Under the pieces are notes generated by a model that did not search any database, had not been told where the DNA came from, and saw only the letters and a list, made by a program, of their open reading frames with translations. Both the position numbers and the translations under genes were made by a program. Below are positions 43,001 through 46,509 of a DNA stretch of 64,000 nucleotides, one piece after another (position 1 is the first letter of the stretch; every line of letters begins with the position of its first letter). The stretch comes from Trichobilharzia szidati (lineage: Eukaryota; Platyhelminthes; Trematoda; Strigeidida; Schistosomatidae), in the NCBI GenBank assembly GCA_944472155.2, contig OX235271.1, forward strand, positions 97,043,256-97,107,255, given 5' to 3'.

Positions 43001-44394
43001 ACATTTAGACATAGGCTTTTTGGTACATGTTCAGAAAATCGTAGATATGCCCTTCTTTCTGTCCTTCTAATGTAACCGCTCCCGTACATACATGTAAATT
43101 TGCCTACACAGTTGAAGTTAACATGAGTAGGATATCTGTCGACTTTTGATTGCACCAAAGAGAAAGTTGTTCGATAAACGGGGATGAGCTTAGCTGCAAG
43201 GTGGTAGGCTCTGCCTAGTGACGTCTTCAATCTTCTTTTTACAATTGCTGTAATATTTTCACCTTTAAAATCAAGTTGCATTTAAATGGGCTTTTTTCCA
43301 CTGTGCTTGACATGTACTTGATATTTAAGCCTTCAGATCTTCCGTACTTGTTAATGAACCTCTGAGGGTAACCGCTGCTTTTCAACATCTTTTCGAGATA
43401 CGTAAATTCTTCCTCTAAGTTCTCCTGAGAGCATATTCTCCTCGTTCTACAGTACCAGAGTCTTGACCAGTCCGTGTTTAAAGCTATTTAGACAAAAACT
43501 ATTAAAATGTAAGTATTGTCCTTTCCAAGTAGGCTCTATGTTTGTTTGGGACTCTTCATCAATATGCACCCTCACATGACTCCACCCCTACCCAAGGCAT
43601 CGAACCCAGGACTTTCAGGTTACCAGGTGAGGTTGTTGATCATTCAGCCACTTAGAAGACATATAACGCCCAATCAATTCTAACTTCTGTCATTATTCGC
43701 AAATATCAGTTTGCTGGTGTAAATTAGACAACTGACCATTGTTTATTGATAGTTCTACATAACTGATTTGTATTCCCATAGATATATGGTATTTTATGTC
43801 AGTGGGATCTTCTCCTTACAATAGCTTAAATAATCAATAGTTTAGTGGGTCATTCTCTTTTTTCTATTTACCTTTCAGGTTCTTAAACATCATTAATAAG
43901 GCAGTTAGTTATTCACAAAGTACTTATACCTTTCCACTTTTATTTATTTCTCTTTTTTGTTTTACAATCAGGATGAATCAACTGTACAAACAGTTGATTT
44001 AACGCATGATGATACGGAATATATCAATGACAGTGAAGATGTGACCACACCTATCATTAGCAATGAAGACAAGATTAATAGTGAGGATAATGATATACAA
44101 CAAAATATCTCAACCGGATCTGATATCAATGCCAACATCCATGATAATAATGATAATAATAACAATAATAATAATAATAACAATAATAATAATAATAATA
44201 TTAATAACAATAATGATAATAACGACATTGATGATAATAAAGAGAATCAATGTGAACTAACACAGAATGATGTTGAAAAAGATATTTTAAATAAATTATC
44301 ACAGATTGCTAGTAGCCTGCCTATTTTACGTCCAGAGCAACGACAGTCTATTCTCTTAGAAGCATTGAGTACATTTAAATCGATTATGCCTTGA
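2515..44394 (+). CDS. RIF1: RIF1 (Rap1-interacting factor 1), spliced CDS, 5' end outside window
   Basis: Exons by my reading: 2515-2643, 4204-4439, 5807-5980, 6626-6685, 9247-9341, 12077-12312, 12491-12708, 12917-13048, 13503-13664, 13992-14085, 14222-14349, 14780-14863, 15538-15771, 16594-16764, 16965-17217, 18265-18701, 20413-20593, 21540-21904, 22424-22512, 24604-24891, 30904-30952, 32013-32121, 33574-33915, 37148-37378, 38910-39330, 41574-42162, 43972-44394. All phases agree, giving 1975 residues and a TGA stop. Identity rests on the VFIPP...LTIHQKE block, the following [11 protein letters not shown] segment, a helical N-terminal part, basic and acidic linkers and an RVSF motif near the C-terminus, in the order expected of animal RIF1. 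In that family the protein binds PP1, counteracts DDK phosphorylation at origins, sets late replication timing and acts in double-strand break repair. Vertebrate RIF1 is about 2,400-2,500 residues, so several hundred N-terminal residues are probably missing here. Confidence 0.85.
2820..3620 (-). mobile_element. RTE-clade LINE fragment (family B), 3' end with (TAA)n tail
   Basis: Minus translation holds [34 protein letters not shown] and [13 protein letters not shown] in different frames. The element ends (minus sense) in CCTATGTTCCTCTAGGAA then (AAT)n. Confidence 0.7.
4204..4439 (+). CDS. RIF1: RIF1 exon 2 of window
   Basis: Acceptor TATAG after a long T tract, donor GTATAT. 79 codons with alternating hydrophobic stretches ([28 protein letters not shown]), typical of a helical repeat. 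Takes one base from exon 1 and ends in phase 0. Confidence 0.75.
4801..4999 (+). mobile_element. tRNA-derived SINE, type 1
   Basis: GTGCATCGGTAGCACAGCGG (A box region), GGGGTTCGATCCCC (B box), the body CCTGATATCTATGGTCGGCC, tail GGTGTGGAATCAAGCTGTAA and A-rich end. One of six copies. Confidence 0.78.
5290..5470 (-). mobile_element. tRNA-derived SINE, type 1
   Basis: Reverse copy: the tail side begins ATTACAGCTTCATTTCACACC, and the head ends at 5468. Faces the copy at 4801. Confidence 0.72.
5807..5980 (+). CDS. RIF1: RIF1 exon 3 of window
   Basis: 58 codons in phase 0, from [11 protein letters not shown] to CPYPLESL, including [16 protein letters not shown], a typical RIF1 helical segment. 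The donor is GTTAGT. Confidence 0.7.
6626..6685 (+). CDS. RIF1: RIF1 exon 4 of window (20 codons)
   Basis: Short phase-0 exon: [13 protein letters not shown] then KVSDKEK. Acceptor TTTTTAG, donor GTAAGT. Confidence 0.7.
6810..7800 (-). mobile_element. RTE-clade LINE fragment (family B)
   Basis: Minus frame 7308-7739 reads [20 protein letters not shown], the reverse transcriptase FVDD box, followed by the connection region with frameshifts. The 3' end lies at about 6815-6850 with the shared GTTCCACTAGGAA tail. Confidence 0.72.
7801..8395. other. intron sequence, no feature seen
   Basis: AT-rich, no open frame of note and no recognised repeat. Confidence 0.5.
8396..8877. mobile_element. unknown element with 15-bp direct repeats and inverted ends
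   Basis: GAAAAATCCTGATTC occurs exactly at 8396-8410 and 8863-8877. Just inside, 8439-8477 and 8822-8862 are imperfect reverse complements. No coding capacity. A GTTACGTAAT motif shared with the Penelope 3' region suggests a Penelope-related terminal piece, but this is uncertain. Confidence 0.5.
9247..9341 (+). CDS. RIF1: RIF1 exon 5 of window
   Basis: Phase 0 to phase 2: [18 protein letters not shown] and following residues. Acceptor GTTTAG, donor GTGAGT. It is followed closely by a CR1-like LINE in the next intron. Confidence 0.7.
9390..10385 (+). mobile_element. CR1/Jockey-like LINE, 5'-truncated, with (TTA)n tail
   Basis: Plus translation: [17 protein letters not shown], then [17 protein letters not shown], then [17 protein letters not shown] and a conserved C-terminus ending YNLLNSQ at 10012. 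The YLGV...W...I pattern is typical of the thumb region in the CR1/Jockey group. The coding part is open from about 9396, followed by a 3' UTR and (TTA)n at 10366-10385. Confidence 0.7.
10386..11029. other. intron sequence, no clear feature
   Basis: No coding sequence. 10790-10870 (GAATGCTATACAACAG... to GGTTACCAGGGTGGTGAGAG) resembles the non-coding tail of the Penelope elements near 26340 and 42780, so an old Penelope end may lie here. Confidence 0.4.
11063..11110 (-). ncRNA. hammerhead motif, S-alpha type (minus copy), degenerate
   Basis: Minus strand CTGACGAGTCCCAAATAGGA followed by AGAAA. The last pair of stem II is lost and the cleavage triplet is altered. Confidence 0.4.
11283..11332 (+). 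ncRNA. hammerhead ribozyme motif, S-alpha type (plus copy)
   Basis: CTGACGA, stem II GTCC/GGAC, GAAA, a 2-bp stem III, then ATC as the cleavage triplet. The core fits CUGANGA. Stem I is weakened by mismatches next to the core, so activity is doubtful. Confidence 0.5.
11556..11876 (+). mobile_element. tRNA-headed SINE with hammerhead core and inverted arms
   Basis: Left arm 11556-11611 and right arm about 11800-11870 are reverse complements over about 55 bp. Between them lie a tRNA-like head (A box GTGGCTTAATGG near 11693, B box GGTTCGAATCC at about 11731) and a hammerhead core. The type is best seen here. Confidence 0.72.
11752..11797 (+). ncRNA. hammerhead ribozyme motif (type I), full CUGANGA core
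   Basis: Stem I GTACTG/CAGTAC (11752-11757, 11792-11797), core CTGAAGA (11758-11764), stem II GTCC/GGAC, GAAA (11780-11783), stem III segment AAGCTG, then GTC. In stem III the first pair is A-G instead of C-G, which would weaken it. Confidence 0.55.
12077..12312 (+). CDS. RIF1: RIF1 exon 6 of window
   Basis: Takes two bases from exon 5 and ends one base into a codon. Reads [13 protein letters not shown]...[17 protein letters not shown], then a Ser/Thr-rich loop. Donor GTAATT. Confidence 0.72.
12491..12708 (+). CDS. RIF1: RIF1 exon 7 of window
   Basis: The start is set by phase: the upstream exon leaves one base, and only the CTAAG acceptor at 12490 keeps the frame open. The better-looking CACAG at 12498 would shift it. 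Reads [20 protein letters not shown]...[16 protein letters not shown]. Donor GTATGT. Confidence 0.65.
12917..13048 (+). CDS. RIF1: RIF1 exon 8 of window; 3' edge overlaps a solo LTR
   Basis: Phase 0 start after TTTCAGAG. Reads [19 protein letters not shown]...[13 protein letters not shown] solo LTR begins at 13045, and its native GTGAGA at 13049 is the best donor that leaves phase 0, as exon 9 needs. The last four exon bases would then come from the LTR. Weaker choices are GTTGGT at 13034 (phase 0), GTGTGG at 13044 (phase 1) and GTGGTG at 13046 (phase 0). Confidence 0.55.
13045..13348 (+). mobile_element. solo LTR, 304 bp, 4-bp TSD AAAG
   Basis: TGTGGTGAGAG...GTTGTTACA, TG/CA ends, AATAAA near the 3' end, target duplication AAAG at 13041-13044 and 13349-13352. 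No internal region. It sits on the 3' edge of RIF1 exon 8. The 4-bp duplication would suit a Gypsy- or BEL-type element. Confidence 0.8.
13503..13664 (+). CDS. RIF1: RIF1 exon 9 of window, with GC donor
   Basis: 54 codons in phase 0, [14 protein letters not shown] to [10 protein letters not shown]. The frame-compatible donor is AAG|GCAAGT, the consensus of the minor GC-AG class. A GT four bases on would break the phase with exon 10. Confidence 0.7.
13992..14085 (+). CDS. RIF1: RIF1 exon 10 of window
   Basis: Phase 0 to 1: [19 protein letters not shown] then a Glu/Ser loop. Donor GTATGT, followed at once by a (TC)n(TA)n microsatellite. Confidence 0.72.
14102..14179. repeat. (TC)n(TA)n microsatellite
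   Basis: Just after the exon 10 donor; fills most of the 136-bp intron. Confidence 0.9.
14222..14349 (+). CDS. RIF1: RIF1 exon 11 of window
   Basis: Takes one base from exon 10 and ends in phase 0. Reads [18 protein letters not shown]...[18 protein letters not shown]. Donor GTAAGT. Confidence 0.72.
14780..14863 (+). CDS. RIF1: RIF1 exon 12 of window (28 codons)
   Basis: Phase 0: [19 protein letters not shown] and following residues, ending GPR before GTGATT. The donor is not strong. An earlier GTAATT would leave the wrong phase for exon 13. Confidence 0.55.
15538..15771 (+). CDS. RIF1: RIF1 exon 13 of window, with Asn tract
   Basis: 78 codons in phase 0. The first two thirds are loop-like ([15 protein letters not shown]), with a short Asn run coded by AAT/AAC repeats at about 15688-15718, then [13 protein letters not shown]. 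Donor GTAAGT. Confidence 0.72.
15885..16120 (+). mobile_element. RTE-clade LINE 3' end (family B)
   Basis: About 235 bases from GAAGAAAGTGTAGATGGATC to a (AAT)n tail. Matches the last part of the copies at 34541 and 56935. Confidence 0.6.
16594..16764 (+). CDS. RIF1: RIF1 exon 14 of window
   Basis: 57 codons in phase 0: [20 protein letters not shown], then [16 protein letters not shown]. Acceptor TTTAG after an A-rich run, donor GTAAGT. Confidence 0.72.
16965..17217 (+). CDS. RIF1: RIF1 exon 15 of window
   Basis: Phase 0 to 1: [15 protein letters not shown], a Ser/Pro loop, then [17 protein letters not shown]. Acceptor TTCTAG, donor GTGAGT. Confidence 0.73.
17523..17763 (+). mobile_element. 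tRNA-derived SINE, type 2
   Basis: Head GTGCGTCGGTGGCACAGAGG with GGTCCGATCCCC, body with CTCGCTAAGCCAATAATAAG, and end TATGTTCCACTGGGAA...AAGGAATAAAAAA. The end matches the 3' end of the family B LINE. Confidence 0.78.
17893..18104 (-). mobile_element. hammerhead SINE, palindromic copy
   Basis: About 67-bp arms (17893-17960 and about 18031-18102) are reverse complements. The centre holds the hammerhead and only the B-box half of the tRNA head. The minus core reads ATGAAGA where the consensus is CTGAAGA (C3 to A). Stem I, stem II, GAAA and GTC are intact. Confidence 0.68.
18265..18701 (+). CDS. RIF1: RIF1 exon 16 of window: end of helical domain and basic linker
   Basis: 146 codons. [13 protein letters not shown] near the start resembles the last helices of the RIF1 N-terminal domain. 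From about codon 75 it turns Lys/Arg-rich ([19 protein letters not shown]), a probable nuclear localisation region. Ends in phase 0 at GTAATT. Confidence 0.75.
18905..19110 (+). mobile_element. RTE-clade LINE fragment (family A)
   Basis: Plus-strand relic of the RLRW...[13 protein letters not shown] region, head to head with a longer minus copy that starts at 19112. Confidence 0.5.
19112..20275 (-). mobile_element. RTE-clade LINE fragment (family A)
   Basis: Minus frames read [20 protein letters not shown] (reverse transcriptase) and, after breaks, [20 protein letters not shown] and [20 protein letters not shown]. (CAGA)n-like tail at 19112-19125. Lies in the intron between exons 16 and 17. 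Confidence 0.72.
20413..20593 (+). CDS. RIF1: RIF1 exon 17 of window (linker)
   Basis: Phase 0 to 1: [15 protein letters not shown]...[15 protein letters not shown]...TPLRRS. Disordered, with Ser/Thr-Pro and basic patches. Donor GTAAGT. Confidence 0.72.
20676..20816 (-). mobile_element. hammerhead SINE, one arm only
   Basis: Left arm and hammerhead as at 17893, then truncated just after the B box at GGACCTTCTG. The core has the same C3 to A change. Copies here and at 17.9 kb flank RIF1 exon 16. Confidence 0.62.
21283..21467 (+). mobile_element. tRNA-derived SINE, type 2, head truncated
   Basis: Only the last part of the head is left, then CTCGCTAAGCC and the TATGTTCCAGTGGGAACG end. Confidence 0.65.
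21540..21904 (+). CDS. RIF1: RIF1 exon 18 of window (basic, Ser/Pro-rich linker)
   Basis: 122 codons: [18 protein letters not shown], repeated SP sites ([15 protein letters not shown]), [12 protein letters not shown] and [10 protein letters not shown]. Many sites would suit proline-directed kinases, but that is inference only. Donor GTAAGT. Confidence 0.75.
22424..22512 (+). CDS. RIF1: RIF1 exon 19 of window: conserved VFIPP-HQKE block
   Basis: [16 protein letters not shown] then [15 protein letters not shown] phenylalanine/isoleucine-proline block followed by a HQKE helix is a landmark just after the N-terminal domain in animal RIF1. It is the strongest single piece of evidence for the gene identity. 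Ends in phase 2. Confidence 0.82.
22607..22619. repeat. G13 homopolymer
   Basis: Thirteen G in a row in AT-rich intron sequence, just before a solo LTR. The length may be unreliable. Confidence 0.8.
22639..22975 (-). mobile_element. solo LTR, 337 bp, 4-bp TSD GTAG
   Basis: Same family in reverse: begins TGTAACGACAGAAG and ends CTCTCACCACA. GTAG at 22635-22638 and 22976-22979. In the intron after exon 19. Confidence 0.8.
23466..23962 (-). mobile_element. RTE-clade LINE 3' fragment (family A)
   Basis: Minus frame 23646-23939 reads [18 protein letters not shown] then [19 protein letters not shown]. Near-identical to 88-520. Its 3' end is flanked by (TCTG)n. Confidence 0.7.
23966..24603. other. 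intron sequence, no feature seen
   Basis: AT-rich stretch between the LINE end and exon 20. Confidence 0.5.
24604..24891 (+). CDS. RIF1: RIF1 exon 20 of window: LDISQ segment and acidic linker
   Basis: Opens with [18 protein letters not shown], matching the conserved short segment that follows HQKE in animal RIF1, then a Ser/Thr/Glu/Asp-rich stretch. Ends GA before GTGAGT (phase 2), 32 bases before an assembly gap. Confidence 0.8.
24924..25416. other. assembly gap (493 N)
   Basis: The sequence on the right (AGTGAGTTAAATAATATTTT...) repeats the last ~33 bases on the left, including the exon 20 donor, so the two contig ends overlap and the gap may be empty. Confidence 0.95.
25915..27470 (-). 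mobile_element. Penelope-like element (reverse transcriptase + GIY-YIG), 5'-truncated
   Basis: Minus ORF 26354-27415 (353 codons). Residues 9-30 hold [17 protein letters not shown] and about 48-56 CRYVDDTFV, the reverse transcriptase centre. The C-terminal third holds [20 protein letters not shown], the GIY-YIG endonuclease motif, ending [15 protein letters not shown]. The element lies inside a SINE with a 12-bp target duplication GAAAATTCCATA (25903-25914 and 27471-27482). A 26-bp perfect inverted repeat lies at its two ends (25916-25941, 27410-27435). Confidence 0.88.
25938..25990 (-). ncRNA. hammerhead-like motif in the Penelope 3' region (weak)
   Basis: Minus strand shows GCAG-CTGATGA, a 9-base segment with at most a weak stem II, GAAA, a 4-bp AU-rich stem III, then CTGC closing stem I. 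Penelope elements are known to carry minimal hammerheads in their terminal repeats. Stem II is poor here. Confidence 0.35.
27775..27918 (-). mobile_element. tRNA-derived SINE head, other family
   Basis: On the minus strand GGGTGCATCTGTGGTTCAAT and a B box like GGGTTTGATTCTC, then a body unlike types 1 and 2. Single copy here. Confidence 0.5.
28158..29202. other. intron sequence, copy 1, no feature seen
   Basis: Matches 49623-50627. A (TG)n run lies near 28325. No coding sequence. Confidence 0.5.
29203..29427 (-). mobile_element. tRNA-derived SINE, type 2, copy 1
   Basis: Reverse copy with GTTCCCAGTGGAACATAGGG at its 3' end and a GGGGATCGAACCTC B box. Counterpart at 50628-50857. Confidence 0.72.
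30073..30109. repeat. (TA)n microsatellite, copy 1
   Basis: Uninterrupted TA run; counterpart at 51529-51562. Confidence 0.85.
30205..30425 (-). mobile_element. tRNA-derived SINE, further family, copy 1
   Basis: Minus strand: AATAGTTCAGTGGTAACG (A box) and GATGCGAATCTCAG (B box), then a body ending GATTGCCTCCAAACAC. The repeated GGAGGTAATCGG/GATTGCCTCC ends could be inverted. Counterpart at 51675-51870. Confidence 0.6.
30904..30952 (+). CDS. RIF1: RIF1 exon 21 of window (copy 1)
   Basis: Seventeen codons with the split codon: [16 protein letters not shown]. Acceptor CTTTTAG, donor GTAAGT. An identical exon lies at 52539-52587. The gap between exons 20 and 21 could hide another exon, although the phases join directly. 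Confidence 0.65.
30999..31032. repeat. (TA)n microsatellite, empty Penelope site
   Basis: Single TA run where copy 2 carries a Penelope end between two TA runs. Confidence 0.85.
31325..31822. mobile_element. hammerhead SINE with oppositely facing hammerheads at both ends, copy 1
   Basis: Left end: arm, hammerhead and tRNA-like head on the minus strand. Middle: about 200 bp of family-specific sequence. Right end: hammerhead (31733-31772) and arm on the plus strand. The right core reads CTGAAGG, with A9 changed to G. Counterpart at 53530-54025. Confidence 0.68.
32013..32121 (+). CDS. RIF1: RIF1 exon 22 of window (copy 1)
   Basis: Phase 0 to 1: [18 protein letters not shown]...ELNKS, acidic. 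The frame runs on to a TAA at 32158, so this could be read as a last exon. The GTAATG donor at 32122 joins exon 23 in phase and is the same in the second copy. Confidence 0.65.
32798..32996 (+). mobile_element. hammerhead SINE, right half, copy 1
   Basis: GAGCTCGCCTTGTAACC, B box CTTCGAACCCC, then CTGAAAAGTCTC (decayed core) and right arm ending in an A-rich tail. Counterpart at 55010-55200. Confidence 0.6.
33245..33482 (+). mobile_element. tRNA-derived SINE, type 2, copy 1
   Basis: GTGCATCGGTAACACAGCAG to GGCATTAAAAAAAG. Just upstream of exon 23. Counterpart at 55640-55877. Confidence 0.7.
33574..33915 (+). CDS. RIF1: RIF1 exon 23 of window (copy 1), with 42-bp coding tandem repeat
   Basis: 114 codons plus one base: [18 protein letters not shown], two copies of the 14-residue unit [14 protein letters not shown], an acidic run ([10 protein letters not shown]), then [15 protein letters not shown]. 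Donor GTTAGT. Strongly acidic and probably disordered. Confidence 0.75.
33688..33780 (+). repeat. 42-bp coding minisatellite, two units
   Basis: Two adjacent identical 42-base units coding [14 protein letters not shown]. The length is a multiple of three, so the frame is kept. Confidence 0.85.
34541..35372 (+). mobile_element. RTE-clade LINE fragment (family B), copy 1
   Basis: Plus strand from the post-FVDD region to the AAGGGAACAATAATAAT tail. Matches 56935-57733 in the second copy, so it predates the divergence of the copies. Frames are broken. Confidence 0.68.
35808..36111 (+). mobile_element. solo LTR, 304 bp, copy 1 only
   Basis: TGTGGTGAGAT...TTGTTACA. Flanks CCTC/CCAC differ by one base. 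The matching place in copy 2 (about 58168) has no LTR. Very close to the LTR at 13045, which suggests a recent common source. Confidence 0.8.
36112..36734 (+). mobile_element. RTE-like LINE fragment (diverged family B), copy 1
   Basis: Decayed plus-strand relic from the CACCACCACCAACAAC segment to a (AAT)n tail. Matches 58170-58790. A solo LTR sits at its 5' edge only in this copy. Confidence 0.5.
37148..37378 (+). CDS. RIF1: RIF1 exon 24 of window (copy 1)
   Basis: [19 protein letters not shown], a short basic helix, then a Ser-rich stretch ending PSGTGSPSG. Phase 1 at both ends. It leads directly into the PP1-docking exon. Confidence 0.75.
37762..38740 (+). mobile_element. RTE-clade LINE fragment (family A), rearranged, copy 1
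   Basis: Contains [19 protein letters not shown] and reading-frame pieces on both sides. A second 3'-end-like segment sits at 38690-38740. Same order at 59783-60725. Confidence 0.6.
38910..39330 (+). CDS. RIF1: RIF1 exon 25 of window (copy 1): RVSF PP1-docking motif
   Basis: Begins [24 protein letters not shown] after a basic run matches the RVxF motif by which RIF1 binds protein phosphatase 1 (about residues 1511-1514 of the in-window protein). A second docking motif (SILK) is known in RIF1; here the junction reads SPSGIMR and no exact SILK is seen. The rest is acidic and Ser/Asn-rich. Ends in phase 2 at GTAAGT. Confidence 0.8.
39383..39553 (+). mobile_element. tRNA-derived SINE, type 2 variant, copy 1
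   Basis: GCGCGCCGGTGGTGGTTCGG, a B box GGTTCGATGCCC, a short body and the CTATGTTCCACTTGGAA end, then AAAAAGAATAAAAAAAG. Counterpart at 61381-61556. Confidence 0.68.
39554..40382. other. intron sequence, copy 1, no feature seen
   Basis: Matches 61558-62396. No open frame or recognised repeat. Confidence 0.5.
40383..41150 (-). mobile_element. CR1/Jockey-like LINE 3' end, copy 1
   Basis: Minus frame 40810-41109 is [20 protein letters not shown]...YNLLNSQ, the same C-terminus as at 9715-10012, with (TAA)n at the 3' boundary. Shared with copy 2. Confidence 0.7.
41574..42162 (+). CDS. RIF1: RIF1 exon 26 of window (copy 1)
   Basis: Start set by phase: TTTAG at 41573 supplies the one base needed. 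Reads [18 protein letters not shown], a basic stretch ([18 protein letters not shown]), a hydrophobic-proline segment ([17 protein letters not shown]), then about 110 mostly acidic residues. Phase 0 end at GTGGGC. Confidence 0.72.
42490..43720 (-). mobile_element. hammerhead SINE split by a Penelope element
   Basis: Left arm and stem III/GAAA side at 42500-42552. The stem II side, CATCA and tRNA-like head resume at 43545-43720. The body in between is the Penelope copy. Confidence 0.6.
42553..43545 (-). mobile_element. Penelope-like element, decayed, inside a hammerhead SINE
   Basis: Minus frame 42907-43281 reads [17 protein letters not shown]...[20 protein letters not shown], the same C-terminal half as the element at 25915 with frameshifts. 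The flanks are the two halves of one SINE (GATAGCTGTTT before, TGTTTGGGACTCTTCATCA after). Confidence 0.75.
43972..44394 (+). CDS. RIF1: RIF1 last exon with Asn-rich tract and C-terminal helix
   Basis: [17 protein letters not shown], acidic, then about 25 Asn/Asp codons from an AAT/AAC repeat, then [17 protein letters not shown] and a helix ending FKSIMP before TGA. RIF1 proteins end in a small conserved DNA-binding/oligomer domain. This helix may be its remnant, but that is not proven. Confidence 0.75.
   Translation, partial: DESTVQTVDLTHDDTEYINDSEDVTTPIISNEDKINSEDNDIQQNISTGSDINANIHDNNDNNNNNNNNNNNNNNNINNNNDNNDIDDNKENQCELTQNDVEKDILNKLSQIASSLPILRPEQRQSILLEALSTFKSIMP
44143..44232 (+). repeat. 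(AAT/AAC)n coding an Asn/Asp tract
   Basis: Trinucleotide repeat inside the last RIF1 exon, likely to vary in length. Confidence 0.85.
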
Positions 44395-44740
44395 AATGAC
44401 AAAAATTCCATTTCTCTATAGTATTTGTTTTACACAAATGTATTCTAAAAACTTTCTTTTAAATGTAACTGTTTTAATTATTATTATTATTATCATTACT
44501 ATTATTATTATTACTAATCGATTAATGGTTCATTACTACTGATACATTGCATTACTTGATATCATATTTTTAAAGTTAAGATACAGTGTGTAAACAATTT
44601 ACGCGATCTTACACACACAAAAAAATCATCTTTATTTCTTTCCTTCACAGTGTATTCCCTTGATTTCTTAGCAATATGGAAAAAATGATTTTCAGATTCT
44701 CTTTTCCACATCATATTTATGTGCTTATTTATATTTACAA

Positions 44741-44746
<6 letters not shown>

Positions 44747-44794
<48 letters not shown>
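44747..44794. repeat. (TA)n microsatellite in the 3' flank of RIF1
   Basis: TA run, about 350 bases after the stop codon. Confidence 0.85.
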
Positions 44795-44797
<3 letters not shown>

Positions 44798-44870
44798 CCT
44801 ATATGCATGTGTTATTCATAGAGATTTGTATCTCTTAAAGATCTATATATTTTGATTAAAAGTGTATATT

Positions 44871-44876
44871 AATAAA
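44871..44876 (+). promoter_or_regulatory. candidate poly(A) signal of RIF1
   Basis: First clear AATAAA after the stop codon, about 475 bases downstream in AT-rich sequence. No transcript evidence is available here. Confidence 0.3.
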
Positions 44877-45084
44877 TGGTATTTGAATTTCATCTTGTAG
44901 TTTTGTCCTACGCTAATTCAGACGTATAAATTGTCAATATAGAAAAATCCCCATTTAGGTATTTAGAAAACAGAAAGATTGAGCGAAGAAATATTTACTT
45001 TTCAATTAGATCCTCATCTCTGGCTCTACTCTACATAGCATTTTTATTACAATACACAACAGTTTACCAATCAAGTGGCGATAA

Positions 45085-45682
45085 GTTTGTTAACAATAAT
45101 TAGTCAGTGTCAAAATGTCAATGGGTTGATAATAAACGAAGAAAATCAATACACATTTAAAAGGTAGAAATGCTTAGAATAAATTAATTTCACAAGGATA
45201 ACACGTAATTAAAGATGAAGTGGTCAAAATAAAAATAATTTGCACAATTATAATTTTCATAGTTTTTAAAGGTTTATGGGGAGGGGGGCGACGTAGTCCT
45301 GTTTATGCATTCTTGTAACGATGGCCAAGTAAATTCGCTGAACAAATTTCTTCTGAACACACAGGTTTGGCTTCTTCAGGTGGATTGCTATTGCTTCAGC
45401 TGTCTGTAGAAGACGAACTCGTAGAGCAAAATTAAGAATAGTAGGAATGCGTTAGATAATTTTAAATGCAGTATTAACATCAACCTTATGCTCGGTATCT
45501 ACAAGGTGTGCTAAAATAGAGCTACGAATAGATCTTGTTTGCCCCTTGCTTAACCATGTTCTCTGATGTTCGGAAATACGATGATGAAACTGCCTAATTG
45601 TACGCCCAATGTCGTTTATTTTGTGATGTAGTAAATGTGTTAGTACGACTCCACTGTATATTCCTATGTGAAGTTTCGATAC
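45085..45682 (-). mobile_element. Penelope-like element 3' end (second subfamily)
   Basis: Minus translation has RTIRQFHHRISEHQRTWLSK and HLVDTEHKVDVNTAFKII, the end of a GIY-YIG domain of a different subfamily, matching the insertion at 52664-53200. Confidence 0.65.
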
Positions 45683-46500
45683 TGTTATTATTATTATTAA
45701 TCCTTTGAGTTCTGAATGGAGCATAGGGCATCTTCATTTCACCTCGTTCTCTGTGGTCTTTTTTAACTGGCTCCACGATTACCCACAAGCTTTCCTTTTT
45801 GTCATCACACGATCTCTTCCGCGTCACACTTGGACACCCAACTCGTCTCCTATTCGGTTTCCACTAAAGGGCCTGGTGCGTGATATATCAGTCGAAAATC
45901 TAAGCGTGTGTCCAATCCATTTCCTCCTACCTATTTGTGTTAATCTATAGGTTCTTGGCTAGTTCATTGCCAAAGTACCTTGTTGCTTATCTTTCCTGGC
46001 CTCTCATCCAATCTTCTTAATCAAGCGAAGGCAGTAGCCTGGTGGAAATGCTTTCCGTGAAGCTCGCACCAAATCTCTGAACCATATAGAAGCACCAACT
46101 TTATATTGGCGTTGAAGATCCGGCTCTTGTTGCTTACCCTCAGTTTGGCAGATCTCCACGTTAATTTCGGCCTAATGAAGATCTGTTTTGCTTTTGCAAT
46201 CGTGACGGGTTTTGATGTCCTCATCTTGCCGCCTGTAATTGAAACGATGCCGCCTAGATAATTGAACGTGGTGAATTCCTTCTAATTTCTCCTGTTGATG
46301 GTGACTGGTGATTGTTGTTGTTAGTTAGGTGTTTTCATCGCTATTATCTTCGTAGCCTGCCTCTCCTACCAAATTGTTGGTCTTCGCCTGTAGATATTCA
46401 CGTTTGTGTGGCATTCGATATAAACTGTCCGTAAAGTCTTATCTTCTAGGGTCTTCTTCACTGTCCAAACGTATTCCTGTCTTCTTGCCTCTCACGGTGT
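45683..46500 (-). mobile_element. RTE-clade LINE fragment (family B)
   Basis: Starts (minus 3' end) at an ATT repeat and GAATGGAGCATAGGGC. Minus frame reads IRPKLTWRSAKLRVSNKSRI, then LLYGSEIWCEL. Abuts a family A LINE at about 46510. Confidence 0.62.
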
Positions 46501-46509
46501 TTTGTGTGA

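Larger units (their letters stand above)
44395..45034 (+). other. RIF1 3' UTR and downstream AT-rich sequence
   Basis: No further coding sequence. Holds ATT/TAT repeats (about 44478-44512), a (TA)n run (44747-44794) and an AATAAA at 44871-44876 that could be the poly(A) signal. Confidence 0.4.

Noticed and set aside
43968..44228. Minus-strand leucine-rich frame
   Set aside because: Antisense of the Asn repeat in the last RIF1 exon.
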